Below are positions 1-7,226 of a stretch of 27,918 nt of DNA, piece after piece. The stretch is from assembly GCA_020025205.1 (NCBI GenBank), contig JAHHSO010000025.1:1-27918 (forward strand). The letters run 5' to 3'. Below the pieces are notes generated by a model that saw only the letters and a list, made by a program, of their open reading frames with translations, was not told the DNA's origin and made no database searches. Position 1 is the stretch's first letter; each line of letters starts with the position of its first letter. This DNA comes from Christensenellaceae bacterium (GTDB lineage Bacteria > Bacillota > Clostridia > Christensenellales > Aristaeellaceae). Both the position numbers and the translations under genes were made by a program.

Positions 1-119
1 GCTCCCAGATGTGCGCTGACAAACAATCCCGCCAGCACAAAGCCTGCCAGAATCAGCCCGGCCGCCCAAAGCACAAATGTCACGCCAAACCGCTGAAAGG
101 CAGATTTTTCCTTTTCCAT
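1..119 (-). CDS. Small membrane protein, partial (N-terminus only)
   Basis: This is the first 39 codons of a minus-strand gene that runs off the left edge. The product starts MEKEKSAFQRFGV and then enters a hydrophobic stretch (about residues 13-35, rich in V, L, A, G and F) that should be a membrane helix. The ATG at 119-117 follows a GGAAAGGGG ribosome binding site at good spacing, and a near-perfect promoter lies just upstream at 153-181, so the start is well supported. It is read in the same direction as murA but is separated from it by a terminator, so it is a separate transcription unit. Too little is visible to name a family. Confidence 0.6.
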   Translation of the reverse strand, partial: MEKEKSAFQRFGVTFVLWAAGLILAGFVLAGLFVSAHLG

Positions 120-152
120 CCGCTGCCCCTTTCCGATTTTGTAACTACTGTC

Positions 153-181
153 ATTTTACAAAAGCCGGCACGATTTGTCAA
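153..181 (-). promoter_or_regulatory. SigmaA-type promoter of the truncated left-edge gene
   Basis: On the minus strand TTGACA (181-176) and TAAAAT (158-153) are separated by exactly 17 bases. The -35 is a perfect consensus and the -10 has one mismatch. It lies just beyond the murA terminator and reads toward the start at 119. Confidence 0.8.
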
Positions 182-187
182 CAGCGC

Positions 188-226
188 AAAAAAGCAGCAC
201 CTCTTCCTTTCGGGAGAGATGCCGCT
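188..226 (-). terminator. Rho-independent terminator of murA
   Basis: Read on the minus strand, directly after the murA stop, GCGGCATCTCTCC and GGAAGAGGTGCTGC form an imperfect stem (one G-U type pairing and one bulge) with a CGAAA-like loop, followed by six T. Confidence 0.8.
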
Positions 227-232
227 GTGTTT

Positions 233-1501
233 TTAATCATTTATTCGGGTAATCTTTGCGCCAAGGCTGTTGAGCTTCGTTTCCAGATGCTCATATCCGC
301 GGTCAATGAAATGCGTATTGTAGATTTCTGTTGTGCCCTGCGCCATGAGCCCCGCAATGACAAGCGCTGCACCCGCGCGAAGGTCGGTCGCCTCAACCGC
401 CGCGCCGTGCAGCTGCGGCACGCCTTCAATCACGGCAGTCTGTTCAAAAATCCTAACCCGCGCCCCCATGCGCTCCATCTCTGCCAGATGGCGGAAACGC
501 GACTCAAAGATGTTCTCCACCACGGTGGATGTGCCCGTTGCCGTGCAAAGAAGTGCGCTCATCGGCTGCTGAAGATCAGTCGGAAATCCAGGATACACCT
601 GTGTTTTAAATGTAATCGCGCGATGTGCGCCGATGGAACGCACGCGAATAGCATCATCCCGTTCGTCCACGCGCGCCCCCATTTCCAGCAGCTTGGCCGT
701 CAGAGCCTCCATATGCGTTGGAATACAGCCGCAGATGGTCACATCGCCATGCGTTGCGGCGGCCGCAATCATCAGCGTGCCCGTTTCAATCTGATCCGGA
801 ATGACGGCATACGGGCGGCGGCTTATCAGCTGCTGTACGCCGCGCACGCGAATCACGTCCGTGCCTGCGCCTTTGACACGGCAGCCCATAGAGTTGAGGA
901 AGTTCGCCACATCGACGATATGCGGCTCCTTTGCCGCGTTATAGATGGTAGTTGTCCCCTGTGCCCGGGAAGCGGCCAGCATGACATTGATCGTGCCGCC
1001 GACTGTCACCATGTCCATGAATACCTCGCTGCCGACAAGACCGTCTGCCTGCGCAAAAACCATGCCGCGGGACGTGTCGATGTTCGCGCCAAGCGCACGC
1101 ATGCCCTTGATGTGCTGATCAATCGGACGCCGCCCAATGTCGCAGCCGCCGGGCAGCGGCACCTGCGCACGGCCAAAGCGGGCAAGCAAAGCACCGATGT
1201 AATAAGAAGAAGCGCGCATTCTGCGGGACAAGTCCAGGGAAACATCCGTCCTGTTGATCGTTCTGGAGTCCACCTGCATGACGCCTTCATCCGGGCACCA
1301 GTCCACCTTTGCCCCCAGATAGCGCAGCATTTCCACCGAAACCGCAACGTCTTCGATATTAGGCAGGTTCTCAATCGTGCAGGGTGTCTCACTGAGGATG
1401 GATGCTGCAATGATGGCAACTGCGGTATTTTTTCCACCGCTGACGCGGACGGTTCCCTCCAGCCGCTGCCCACCTGTGATGAGCATTCGTTCTTCTGCCA
1501 T
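233..1501 (-). CDS. murA: UDP-N-acetylglucosamine 1-carboxyvinyltransferase (MurA)
   Basis: This 422-residue cytoplasmic enzyme transfers enolpyruvate from phosphoenolpyruvate to UDP-GlcNAc, the first committed step of peptidoglycan precursor synthesis. The family length and landmarks are present: the N-terminal SGGKN motif with Lys24 and Asn25, the catalytic loop PGGCDIGRRPIDQH with the PEP- and fosfomycin-reactive cysteine at about residue 120, and the GFPTDLQQP segment carrying the general-base Asp. Because the loop keeps Cys rather than the Asp of naturally resistant enzymes, fosfomycin sensitivity at the target is expected. I chose the ATG at 1501 over an in-frame upstream start because AAGGAGGA lies five bases before it. 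The gene has its own promoter and terminator. Firmicutes often carry two copies (murA and murZ), so this could be either paralogue. Confidence 0.96.
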   Translation of the reverse strand: MAEERMLITGGQRLEGTVRVSGGKNTAVAIIAASILSETPCTIENLPNIEDVAVSVEMLRYLGAKVDWCPDEGVMQVDSRTINRTDVSLDLSRRMRASSYYIGALLARFGRAQVPLPGGCDIGRRPIDQHIKGMRALGANIDTSRGMVFAQADGLVGSEVFMDMVTVGGTINVMLAASRAQGTTTIYNAAKEPHIVDVANFLNSMGCRVKGAGTDVIRVRGVQQLISRRPYAVIPDQIETGTLMIAAAATHGDVTICGCIPTHMEALTAKLLEMGARVDERDDAIRVRSIGAHRAITFKTQVYPGFPTDLQQPMSALLCTATGTSTVVENIFESRFRHLAEMERMGARVRIFEQTAVIEGVPQLHGAAVEATDLRAGAALVIAGLMAQGTTEIYNTHFIDRGYEHLETKLNSLGAKITRIND

Positions 1502-1551
1502 GCATTTCCTCCTTGGGGCACACACATATGCCCTGCATACTTAGTCTTTAT

Positions 1552-1580
1552 ATTATACACATTGACTCTTATTTTGACAA
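1552..1580 (-). promoter_or_regulatory. murA promoter
   Basis: Minus strand: TTGTCA (1580-1575), 17-base spacer, perfect TATAAT (1557-1552). It lies about 50 bases upstream of the murA ATG and reads toward it. Confidence 0.75.
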
Positions 1581-1686
1581 GTGGGCACAGGGTTTCCGTG
1601 CCGAAAGCCAGGCTGTTTTTTTCTTTCGATGTGCTTTTTTCCAAGCCGCTTCTCTCGTTTTTTTCTCAAAACTTCTTTTTATTTTC

Positions 1687-1750
1687 CATCCCAAAAGTCC
1701 TTTTTCAACAAAATATGCATAAAAATGGAAAACTTTGTTTTTTTGGGATG
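1687..1750. repeat. Nested inverted repeat in AT-rich intergenic DNA
   Basis: CATCCCAAAA at 1687-1696 is a perfect 10-base inverted match to TTTTGGGATG at 1741-1750. Inside it AACAAA pairs with TTTGTT. It lies in T-rich DNA between the divergent murA and FHA operon promoters. It could be an operator or simply AT-rich upstream DNA. Confidence 0.4.
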
Positions 1751-1775
1751 AATTCGCCTCGCTGTTGCGTTTATA

Positions 1776-1784
1776 TGATATAAT
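1776..1784 (+). promoter_or_regulatory. Extended -10 promoter of the FHA-SEDS-PBP operon
   Basis: TGATATAAT at 1776-1784 is a perfect TATAAT with the TGn extension. No convincing -35 lies 16-18 bases upstream, which is usual for extended -10 promoters. Transcription should start near 1791 and give a leader of about 55 bases. Confidence 0.6.
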
Positions 1785-1806
1785 CAAACTGTTCGAAAAA
1801 GATCTC

Positions 1807-1831
1807 TCCGCCGGAAACACGGCGGATTTTT
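1807..1831 (+). promoter_or_regulatory. Terminator-like hairpin in the operon leader
   Basis: TCCGCCG and CGGCGGA form a perfect 7-bp G+C-rich stem with a six-base loop, followed by five T, and the AGGAGG ribosome binding site begins one base later (1832-1837). It lies between the promoter and the first gene. It therefore looks like an attenuator or a structure that gates ribosome access, not the end of another gene: murA is transcribed away from it. Confidence 0.5.
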
Positions 1832-1846
1832 AGGAGGGCCGTGCCC

Positions 1847-2458
1847 ATGACCCATTCATGGTATCAGGTGGCCTCCATGAGTTTCGGCTACCTGAGTGCT
1901 GCAATTATCGCAGCAATTGTTCTGTTTGCCATTAAAAAAGAACTGTCGGACTGTGCGCTCTGGCGGCGCGTCCGGCGCAATCTGCCTCATCCCGGCGCGG
2001 CAGGCGTGCTGTCTGTCATGTCCGGAGGAAAACGCTCTGCGCGCGGGCAGGAAATTTCCGTCCCTTATGAGGGGACAATGGGCTCTGCATACAGCTGCGA
2101 TGTCTGTCTCCCTGCCCGCAGGCTCCACATGCGTTCTGCTTTCTTCTGGATGGAAGGCGCTGAAATGCATCTGGTTCCTCTGCACAACGACGGCTTTCTC
2201 GCCGATGATGTGCCGGTTGATCCGGGCGATGAAGCCATTCTGAGAGACGGTGCCGTTCTGTGCGCGGGTGATCTCAAACTGGCGTTCCATCTGTGCGGCA
2301 GCTTATGCGAAAAGCCCGATGAACCTTATGTCACAACCGCCCGGCGCGGCAAAGCACACGAAGGCCGCGGTGAAGGTCTGGGTGCACCCGGCCGCGGTGA
2401 AATACGGCGCGAAAAGAAACTGAAAGCACAGAAGATAGAACACAGGACACGGAGGTAA
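1847..2458 (+). CDS. Membrane-anchored FHA-like protein, first gene of a wall-synthesis operon
   Basis: This 203-residue protein has one N-terminal membrane helix (about residues 12-30, GYLSAAIIAAIVLFAI), a cytoplasmic domain (about 60-150) that reads like a forkhead-associated fold, and a basic Arg/Lys-rich tail. The FHA resemblance lies in strand patterns such as CDVCLPAR and ILRDGAVLCAGDLKLAF plus an Asn-Asp turn. The phosphothreonine-binding Gly-Arg and Ser-Arg-x-x-His positions are not conserved. ATG 1847 lies nine bases after AGGAGG; a GTG at 1841 lies too close to it. FHA proteins beside SEDS and PBP genes are known in actinobacteria and clostridia and are thought to scaffold wall synthesis. 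The FHA assignment is an inference from context and pattern. Confidence 0.65.
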   Translation: MTHSWYQVASMSFGYLSAAIIAAIVLFAIKKELSDCALWRRVRRNLPHPGAAGVLSVMSGGKRSARGQEISVPYEGTMGSAYSCDVCLPARRLHMRSAFFWMEGAEMHLVPLHNDGFLADDVPVDPGDEAILRDGAVLCAGDLKLAFHLCGSLCEKPDEPYVTTARRGKAHEGRGEGLGAPGRGEIRREKKLKAQKIEHRTRR

Positions 2459-2462
2459 AGGC

Positions 2463-4004
2463 ATGGGGGAAACCTACACGGCGCGTCCAGCGCGAAGGCA
2501 GGACGCACCGAAAAAGCCTGCTTCTTCAAAGCCAGCGGAGAAGACAGCTCAGCGTCCGGCGCCCCGTCCCAAACGGCCCGCCCAACGCAAAACCATCGAA
2601 AAAGCATCTGCAAAAAAAGAACCGCCCTTCAAAAAGGCGGCTGTGCCGGCGAAAAAAAATGTGCCGCCCAAAAGACAAAAACCGGATACTGATAGGCAGT
2701 ATAAAAAAATACAAAAGGCGCAAAAAGTGGATGCTGCCATTGCGCTGGATAGGCGGCGCGCCGTCAGCCGCAGCGGCGGTACAGCCATTGCCGCCATTTC
2801 CTTTCTGACTGCTGTTTTTGAAATTCTCGGCCTGATGCTCTGCGCGTTCAAGGCAGAAGGAACCATCGATCACCAGGCGCTTTTCATGGCCATGATGCTG
2901 GCTCCGCTTGGACTTTGTTCCTCCGTTCTTTTTCCGCGTTTTCTGCACATTGATGCGCTCGTCATGGCGCTTACCAACTTTTTGTGCGGCGTAGGCATTG
3001 TAGTTTTGTACACCGTCTCGCCTTACTACGGCATCCGGCAGGCCGGTTTCTACCTCATCGGGCTGCTTTTCATGATTGCCATGAGTGAAATGGTTTTCAG
3101 GATCAAGCGGTTTCGGGGGCTGACATGGCTGGCCATGTTTCTTGGCATTGGTGCGCTGATCCTGCCGCTCGCATTTGGCGAATGGCAGTTTGGCGCAAAG
3201 AACTGGGTTAAAATTCCGGGGCTTGGTTCCTTCCAGCCCAGCGAGCTGGTCAAGCTCTCGCTGGTTCTCGTTCTGGCCTACTATTTCAGCACCCACAGAA
3301 CCATCTTCCAGATGATGCCCGCGCTGATTTTTGCAGCGGCCTGTCTGCTGCTTCTGATGCTTCAGCGTGACCTGGGCACCGCCCTCATTTACTACCTGAC
3401 CACCCTTGTTCTGTTCTATGTTGCCTGCGGCAACATGCCTTTGACGCTCATCGGTGCAGGCGGCGGCATAGGCGCTGCCATGCTTGGCTATAAAATGTTC
3501 GCCCATGTCAAAGTGCGCGTTGCCATGTGGCGCAACCCGTGGAGCGACCCCACCAACAAGGGCTATCAGATCATTCAGGCCCTTCTGGCAATCGGTTCCG
3601 GCGGCTTGTTTGGCGTCGGCCTCGGTCAGGGAACCCCTGAAAAGATCCCCGCCTATTATACAGACTTCATCTTCGCCGTTATCTGTGAACAGCTGGGACA
3701 GATATTCGGCGTGCTGCTGCTGGTCGTATATGTGCTGCTCATCCTGCGCGGCGTAACGGTCGTCTCTCGCGCGCGGCGTTCGTTCTCCATGCTGCTGGGA
3801 TGCGGCGTTTTGACCATGCTTGGCATACAGACGTTCATGATCGTGGCCGGTGTCATCAAGCTCATCCCGCTGACAGGCGTGACCATGCCTTTCCTCAGCT
3901 ACGGCGGTTCGTCGCTCATCTCCTGCATGGCGATGATCGGGATTCTGCATGGAGCAAGCGCCCGCGCACAGGATCACCTTGAAGAAGATATTTTCAGCAC
4001 ATAA
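2463..4004 (+). CDS. SEDS peptidoglycan glycosyltransferase (FtsW/RodA/SpoVE family)
   Basis: A 513-residue polytopic membrane protein that polymerises lipid II into glycan strands, working with a class B PBP. The first ~100 residues are an unusual Lys/Pro/Ala/Arg-rich cytoplasmic extension. From about residue 105 there are about ten membrane helices with SEDS hallmarks: QPSELVKLSLVL, LQRDLGTALI, GYQIIQALLAIGSGG, AYYTDFIFAVICEQLG and TMPFLSYGGSS. Asp401 in YYTDF aligns with the essential Asp of E. coli FtsW (TDFIF). GGAGG (2451-2455) overlaps the upstream stop and places the start at 2463. The PBP gene follows directly. Sequence alone does not separate FtsW from RodA or SpoVE. The downstream PBP and the distance from mreBCD-type genes leave the role (division, elongation or sporulation) open, so I give no symbol. 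Confidence 0.93.
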   Translation: MGETYTARPARRQDAPKKPASSKPAEKTAQRPAPRPKRPAQRKTIEKASAKKEPPFKKAAVPAKKNVPPKRQKPDTDRQYKKIQKAQKVDAAIALDRRRAVSRSGGTAIAAISFLTAVFEILGLMLCAFKAEGTIDHQALFMAMMLAPLGLCSSVLFPRFLHIDALVMALTNFLCGVGIVVLYTVSPYYGIRQAGFYLIGLLFMIAMSEMVFRIKRFRGLTWLAMFLGIGALILPLAFGEWQFGAKNWVKIPGLGSFQPSELVKLSLVLVLAYYFSTHRTIFQMMPALIFAAACLLLLMLQRDLGTALIYYLTTLVLFYVACGNMPLTLIGAGGGIGAAMLGYKMFAHVKVRVAMWRNPWSDPTNKGYQIIQALLAIGSGGLFGVGLGQGTPEKIPAYYTDFIFAVICEQLGQIFGVLLLVVYVLLILRGVTVVSRARRSFSMLLGCGVLTMLGIQTFMIVAGVIKLIPLTGVTMPFLSYGGSSLISCMAMIGILHGASARAQDHLEEDIFST

Positions 4005-4017
4005 GGGAGGCGGTTTT

Positions 4018-5424
4018 ATCAAAGTCATCAAGAGGCGCATGCGCTTTCTGACCATCCTCCTTCTGCTGCTCTTTGCGCTGACGGCGGCTTACTTTTGTTA
4101 TTCCGTGTATTTCTACGGCGGGCGCTGGGTGGCCAACCCCTACAACCCCCGCATCAACAATCAAAAGCAGCATGTCCTGATGGGCACGCTTACCGACAGA
4201 ACGGGCACTGTTCTTGCCTGCTCGGACGAGGATGGTGTCCGACATTACAGCAACCGCCCCGAAACACGCCGGGCAGTCTGTCAGGTTGTGGGCGACCCCG
4301 GAGGCAAGGTTTCCACCGGCGTGGAGACATTCCATGCCCAATATATGCTCGGCTTCAAATCCAGCCTGTTTGAGCGTCTGGGCGACGCTTTCTTTGGCAG
4401 AACACAGCGCGGCGACGATGTGCAGCTCACCATTTCGGAAAGTCTTTCCCGATATATCAGCGCGGAATTTCCCAAAGACAAGCGCGGCGCAGTGGTCGTG
4501 CTCAACTATCAGACGGGCGAAATTCTTTCCATGGTATCCATGCCGCAGTTTGATCCCATGGACATGGAAGACGCGCTTGCCGATCAGGAAGCCGGCGCGC
4601 TGATCAACCGCGCGACACAGGGGCTGTATCCCCCCGGTTCAACATTCAAAATTGTGACAATGGCCTCAGCGCTTCAAAACCTGCCGGATCTGAACAGCTT
4701 CATGTTTGACTGCACGGGCTACTATCCGGTCGGAAGTTTCTCTGTCACAGAGAGCAGTGCACATGGGCTGCAAACTCTGTCCGATGCATTTGCACATTCG
4801 TGCAACACGACTTTTGCCGCGCTCTCGCAGGAACTGGGATACACAATGCTCGGTGAAACAGCCGAACAGATGGGCTTCAATGAGAATTTCATGTTTTCTG
4901 ATCTCATCGTCTATAACTCCAGCTATCCCATCGACCATCTCAGCCCAGATGATCTGGCATGGTCATCCGTTGGACAGGGTCGTGTTCTGGCGACCCCCAT
5001 GCACATGGCGCTCATCGCTTCTGCAATCGCCAATAACGGCGTTCTATGCGAACCGCGCCTTCTGCAAAAAATTACCACTCCTCAAGGCGGCGAACGCAGC
5101 CTGCCTTCAAGCCGAACAGGCAAGCGCATTCTGCCCGAACAGATTTCCGCCCGCCTGGAACAGGAGATGATCCGCGTAGTGAAGGATGGCACAGGCAAGC
5201 GTGCCGCGCTCTCCAATGGCTATGTTGTCGCCGGAAAAACCGGCTCCGCCGAGGTCAGCAATGACAAGATGATCCCGCCTCATGCGTGGTTCGTCGGATA
5301 TATTACCAATGACAACGCGCCTTACGCAGTCTGCGTGCTCGTAGAAAACGGCGGAAGCGGCGGAAAGGTTGCCGCGCCGCTGGCCCGCAAGGCGCTTCAA
5401 AAAGCAATCAACCTGGGCCTTTGA
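4018..5424 (+). CDS. Class B penicillin-binding protein (transpeptidase), probable AUC start
   Basis: A bitopic D,D-transpeptidase that crosslinks the glycan made by the adjacent SEDS protein. A basic N-terminus (KVIKRRMRF) precedes one membrane helix, a short dimerisation region (VLMGTLTDRTG) and the penicillin-binding domain. All three active-site motifs are present: S-T-F-K (TCA at 4639), S-C-N (4798) and K-T-G-S (5308). There are no PASTA repeats, and about 468 residues is typical for the short clostridial PbpA-like group. Start choice: GGGAGG at 4005-4010 lies seven bases before ATC at 4018, giving MKVIKRRMRF. The nearest ATG (4039) is 28 bases from that site, and the in-frame ATG at 3949 lies inside the SEDS gene without a ribosome binding site. 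The open frame itself runs from 3949. Confidence 0.93.
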   Translation: MKVIKRRMRFLTILLLLLFALTAAYFCYSVYFYGGRWVANPYNPRINNQKQHVLMGTLTDRTGTVLACSDEDGVRHYSNRPETRRAVCQVVGDPGGKVSTGVETFHAQYMLGFKSSLFERLGDAFFGRTQRGDDVQLTISESLSRYISAEFPKDKRGAVVVLNYQTGEILSMVSMPQFDPMDMEDALADQEAGALINRATQGLYPPGSTFKIVTMASALQNLPDLNSFMFDCTGYYPVGSFSVTESSAHGLQTLSDAFAHSCNTTFAALSQELGYTMLGETAEQMGFNENFMFSDLIVYNSSYPIDHLSPDDLAWSSVGQGRVLATPMHMALIASAIANNGVLCEPRLLQKITTPQGGERSLPSSRTGKRILPEQISARLEQEMIRVVKDGTGKRAALSNGYVVAGKTGSAEVSNDKMIPPHAWFVGYITNDNAPYAVCVLVENGGSGGKVAAPLARKALQKAINLGL

Positions 5425-5448
5425 GCTCAAAAATAAGGAGGCTTTCCC

Positions 5449-6543
5449 ATGCGTAAACTGTTTGTCTGCCTTGCTGCCGTGATGCTCTGTGTTGTGCTGG
5501 CAGCAGGCGCGTCGGCTGCGGGCGTGACACTCCGCACATTCACTCCCTTCGCGGACATGGACTTTTCCGCGCAATCCTATATGGATCTGATCACCTCGTG
5601 GGAAACAGAAACAGGCAATGTCGTTGAAGATTTCTCCGGCCTTCAGGATGAAGCATATATGGAGCAGCTGCGCACCATGATTGATTCGGGCGAAGCTGAT
5701 ATTGTGATCGTTCCTGCCGGGCTTGGGCTCTCCGGCCTTGTCCCCGTGGAAGAGCTGCTTGCCGCTGCGCCGGACTGCGGCGCGCGTCGTTTCCCCTCCA
5801 TTGCAGACGGTACGCCCATTCGCCTCAACTGGGAAGCGCTCTATGTGAACAAAGACGTGCTGGATGCAAACGGCCTGAGTGTTCCTCAGACGTTTGACGA
5901 GCTTGTTGCCGTCTGTGCTGCACTCTCCCAGAAGGGCATCCTTCCCGTCGCCAACGCCCTGTGTGAATGGTCAGAAATCGTACTGGACTGCGCTGCATTC
6001 TTGGGCGCACCAGAACAGCAGTATGGACAGGCCGCTTCTCTGGACGGCGCCAAGAACGTTTTGACCACGCTCACGCAGGTCGGCGCATTCGGTTCCGATC
6101 CCTGGAACATGGAAGACCTGGATGCCGAAGCCGCATTTCTGTCCGGTCAGGCGGCCATGCGATTTGACGCCTATTCCCTTGCCCAAACCATCCCCGCTGA
6201 ACGTCACGCCAGCACCCTCGTCATCCAGCCATCGGGGAAGGATGGCCAGCCGCGCACTGCCATCGTCGGCACGCCGTCCTTTGTTCTGTCCATGACACAA
6301 TCGTGTTTTGACGATCCTGCCCGCCGTGAGGCTGCGCTTTCCCTGTTTAAAACGCTCAACGTACATGCAGCAGACTTCTCTACCCATGCCACGGGCAGCC
6401 TGGGCGAAAGCATTGCGCGTCTGACCACCTCGGCTGCAAACTGCACGGGTCTGCTGTACGACATGAACGCCGATGGTTTTGACAGCTGGTCCGAAAGCGT
6501 CATCGCCTCGCTGATGAGCATTCAGTCCGGCGCGATGCAGTAA
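5449..6543 (+). CDS. Secreted solute-binding-like protein (ABC family 1 type)
   Basis: A 364-residue protein with a classical signal peptide (residues 1-24, ending ASA before AGV) and no lipobox cysteine, so it should be released or wall-held rather than lipid-anchored, unusual for a Gram-positive binding protein. The mature part resembles family 1 extracellular solute-binding proteins: the early YMDLITSWETETGN segment, ADIVIVPAG, the hinge-region LNWEALYVNKDVLDANGL, PQTFDELVAVC, and a late SGQAAMRFDAYS. AAGGAGG lies seven bases before the ATG, and only 24 bases separate it from the PBP gene, so it is the last gene of the wall operon. No permease or ATPase is nearby. The substrate is unknown; it could sense or bind a wall-derived sugar, but that is inference. 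Confidence 0.8.
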   Translation: MRKLFVCLAAVMLCVVLAAGASAAGVTLRTFTPFADMDFSAQSYMDLITSWETETGNVVEDFSGLQDEAYMEQLRTMIDSGEADIVIVPAGLGLSGLVPVEELLAAAPDCGARRFPSIADGTPIRLNWEALYVNKDVLDANGLSVPQTFDELVAVCAALSQKGILPVANALCEWSEIVLDCAAFLGAPEQQYGQAASLDGAKNVLTTLTQVGAFGSDPWNMEDLDAEAAFLSGQAAMRFDAYSLAQTIPAERHASTLVIQPSGKDGQPRTAIVGTPSFVLSMTQSCFDDPARREAALSLFKTLNVHAADFSTHATGSLGESIARLTTSAANCTGLLYDMNADGFDSWSESVIASLMSIQSGAMQ

Positions 6544-6593
6544 GACATGAAACTAAAGAACGCATTCAAACAGACTCACACAATGCAGATCAT

Positions 6594-6634
6594 AAAGGGA
6601 GAGGATCGAACAAAGCGATCCTCTCCCTTTTATA
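6594..6634 (+). terminator. Strong terminator of the wall operon
   Basis: AAAGGGAGAGGATCG (6594-6608) and CGATCCTCTCCCTTT (6616-6630) form a perfect 15-bp stem with a seven-base loop followed by T-rich DNA. The symmetric A/T flanks mean it could work in both directions. Confidence 0.93.
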
Positions 6635-6663
6635 TTTTAAACTGCTCCATCCATTCGGCCTTA

Positions 6664-7055
6664 TCAGCTTATCTCATAGCAAATTTTCTGTGTTTCAAAA
6701 CAGGGCTTGCCGTATGCAGCCAATCCGCAAGCCTCATAAAACTTTCCAGCCCTGCCATTGCCTGTAAACACCCCAAGTATTCCCTTTGTATATCCAGCAT
6801 CTTTTAATATCCTTCAATATCCGTGTTTGGGTTCCATCCCCTTTTCTCCGGTTGTCTTGCAGGCTGTGGATACAAATGCGTTCCGCATCATTCGGCATAT
6901 CATTATCCCGCCAGGCGATACAGTCAGGCGCGCCGTTTGCTTTCAAAATATAGTCCCATATACTCTTGCAGCAATCGCCAGGAATATCTCCAAAAGCAGC
7001 CGTGCGGCTCTCCGTCTGTATGTATGCCAGATGAATCCGCCTGTGCTTTTCTCAT
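6664..7055 (-). pseudogene. Frameshifted GNAT-type N-acetyltransferase remnant
   Basis: No single frame is open, but joining minus-strand frames gives a recognisable GNAT protein. One frame (about 7045-6735) carries ERICIHSLQ then RRKGDGT, the acetyl-CoA-binding R-x-x-G-x-G motif A. About 90 bases further on another frame gives AGKFYEACGLAAYGK and ends CYEIS before a stop (6664-6666); the FYEACGL segment is the classic GNAT C-terminal motif. At least one frameshift lies between them and another near the N-terminus. A plausible old start is the ATG at 7055, preceded by AGGGGGAA. The DNA is more A+T-rich than its neighbours, suggesting an acquired and decayed gene. The rest of 6640-7226 shows nothing else I can support. 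Confidence 0.65.
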
Positions 7056-7226
7056 GATACAATTCCCCCTGCATCCCCATTCTGTAGATGCCGATTGATT
7101 TACAGCCTCTGCAAACGCCGGAGACAGACTCTGCCTCTTGATCTCTCTGCACTTGATTGCTGAAATCTTTTAAAAAGCGCTTCTTGGCGGGGAATTTTCA
7201 AAGCACGATGCGGCTCTGCTTCCAAA

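Noticed and set aside
77..1783. 568-codon plus-strand frame across murA
   Set aside because: It is antisense to a textbook MurA and crosses its terminator and promoter.
2526..4055. 509-codon open frame on the minus strand opposite the SEDS gene
   Set aside because: It has a low-complexity His/Gln/Asp-rich translation, no ribosome binding site and no family pattern. It is a by-product of codon bias on a clearly coding plus strand.
6547..7098. Several short plus-strand frames after the wall-operon terminator
   Set aside because: They have no ribosome binding sites or domain patterns; the minus strand here shows GNAT motifs instead.
7100..7226. Possible terminator for the GT4 gene
   Set aside because: Only weak pairings (such as AAGCA with TGCTT) are present, with no T-run in the right place.
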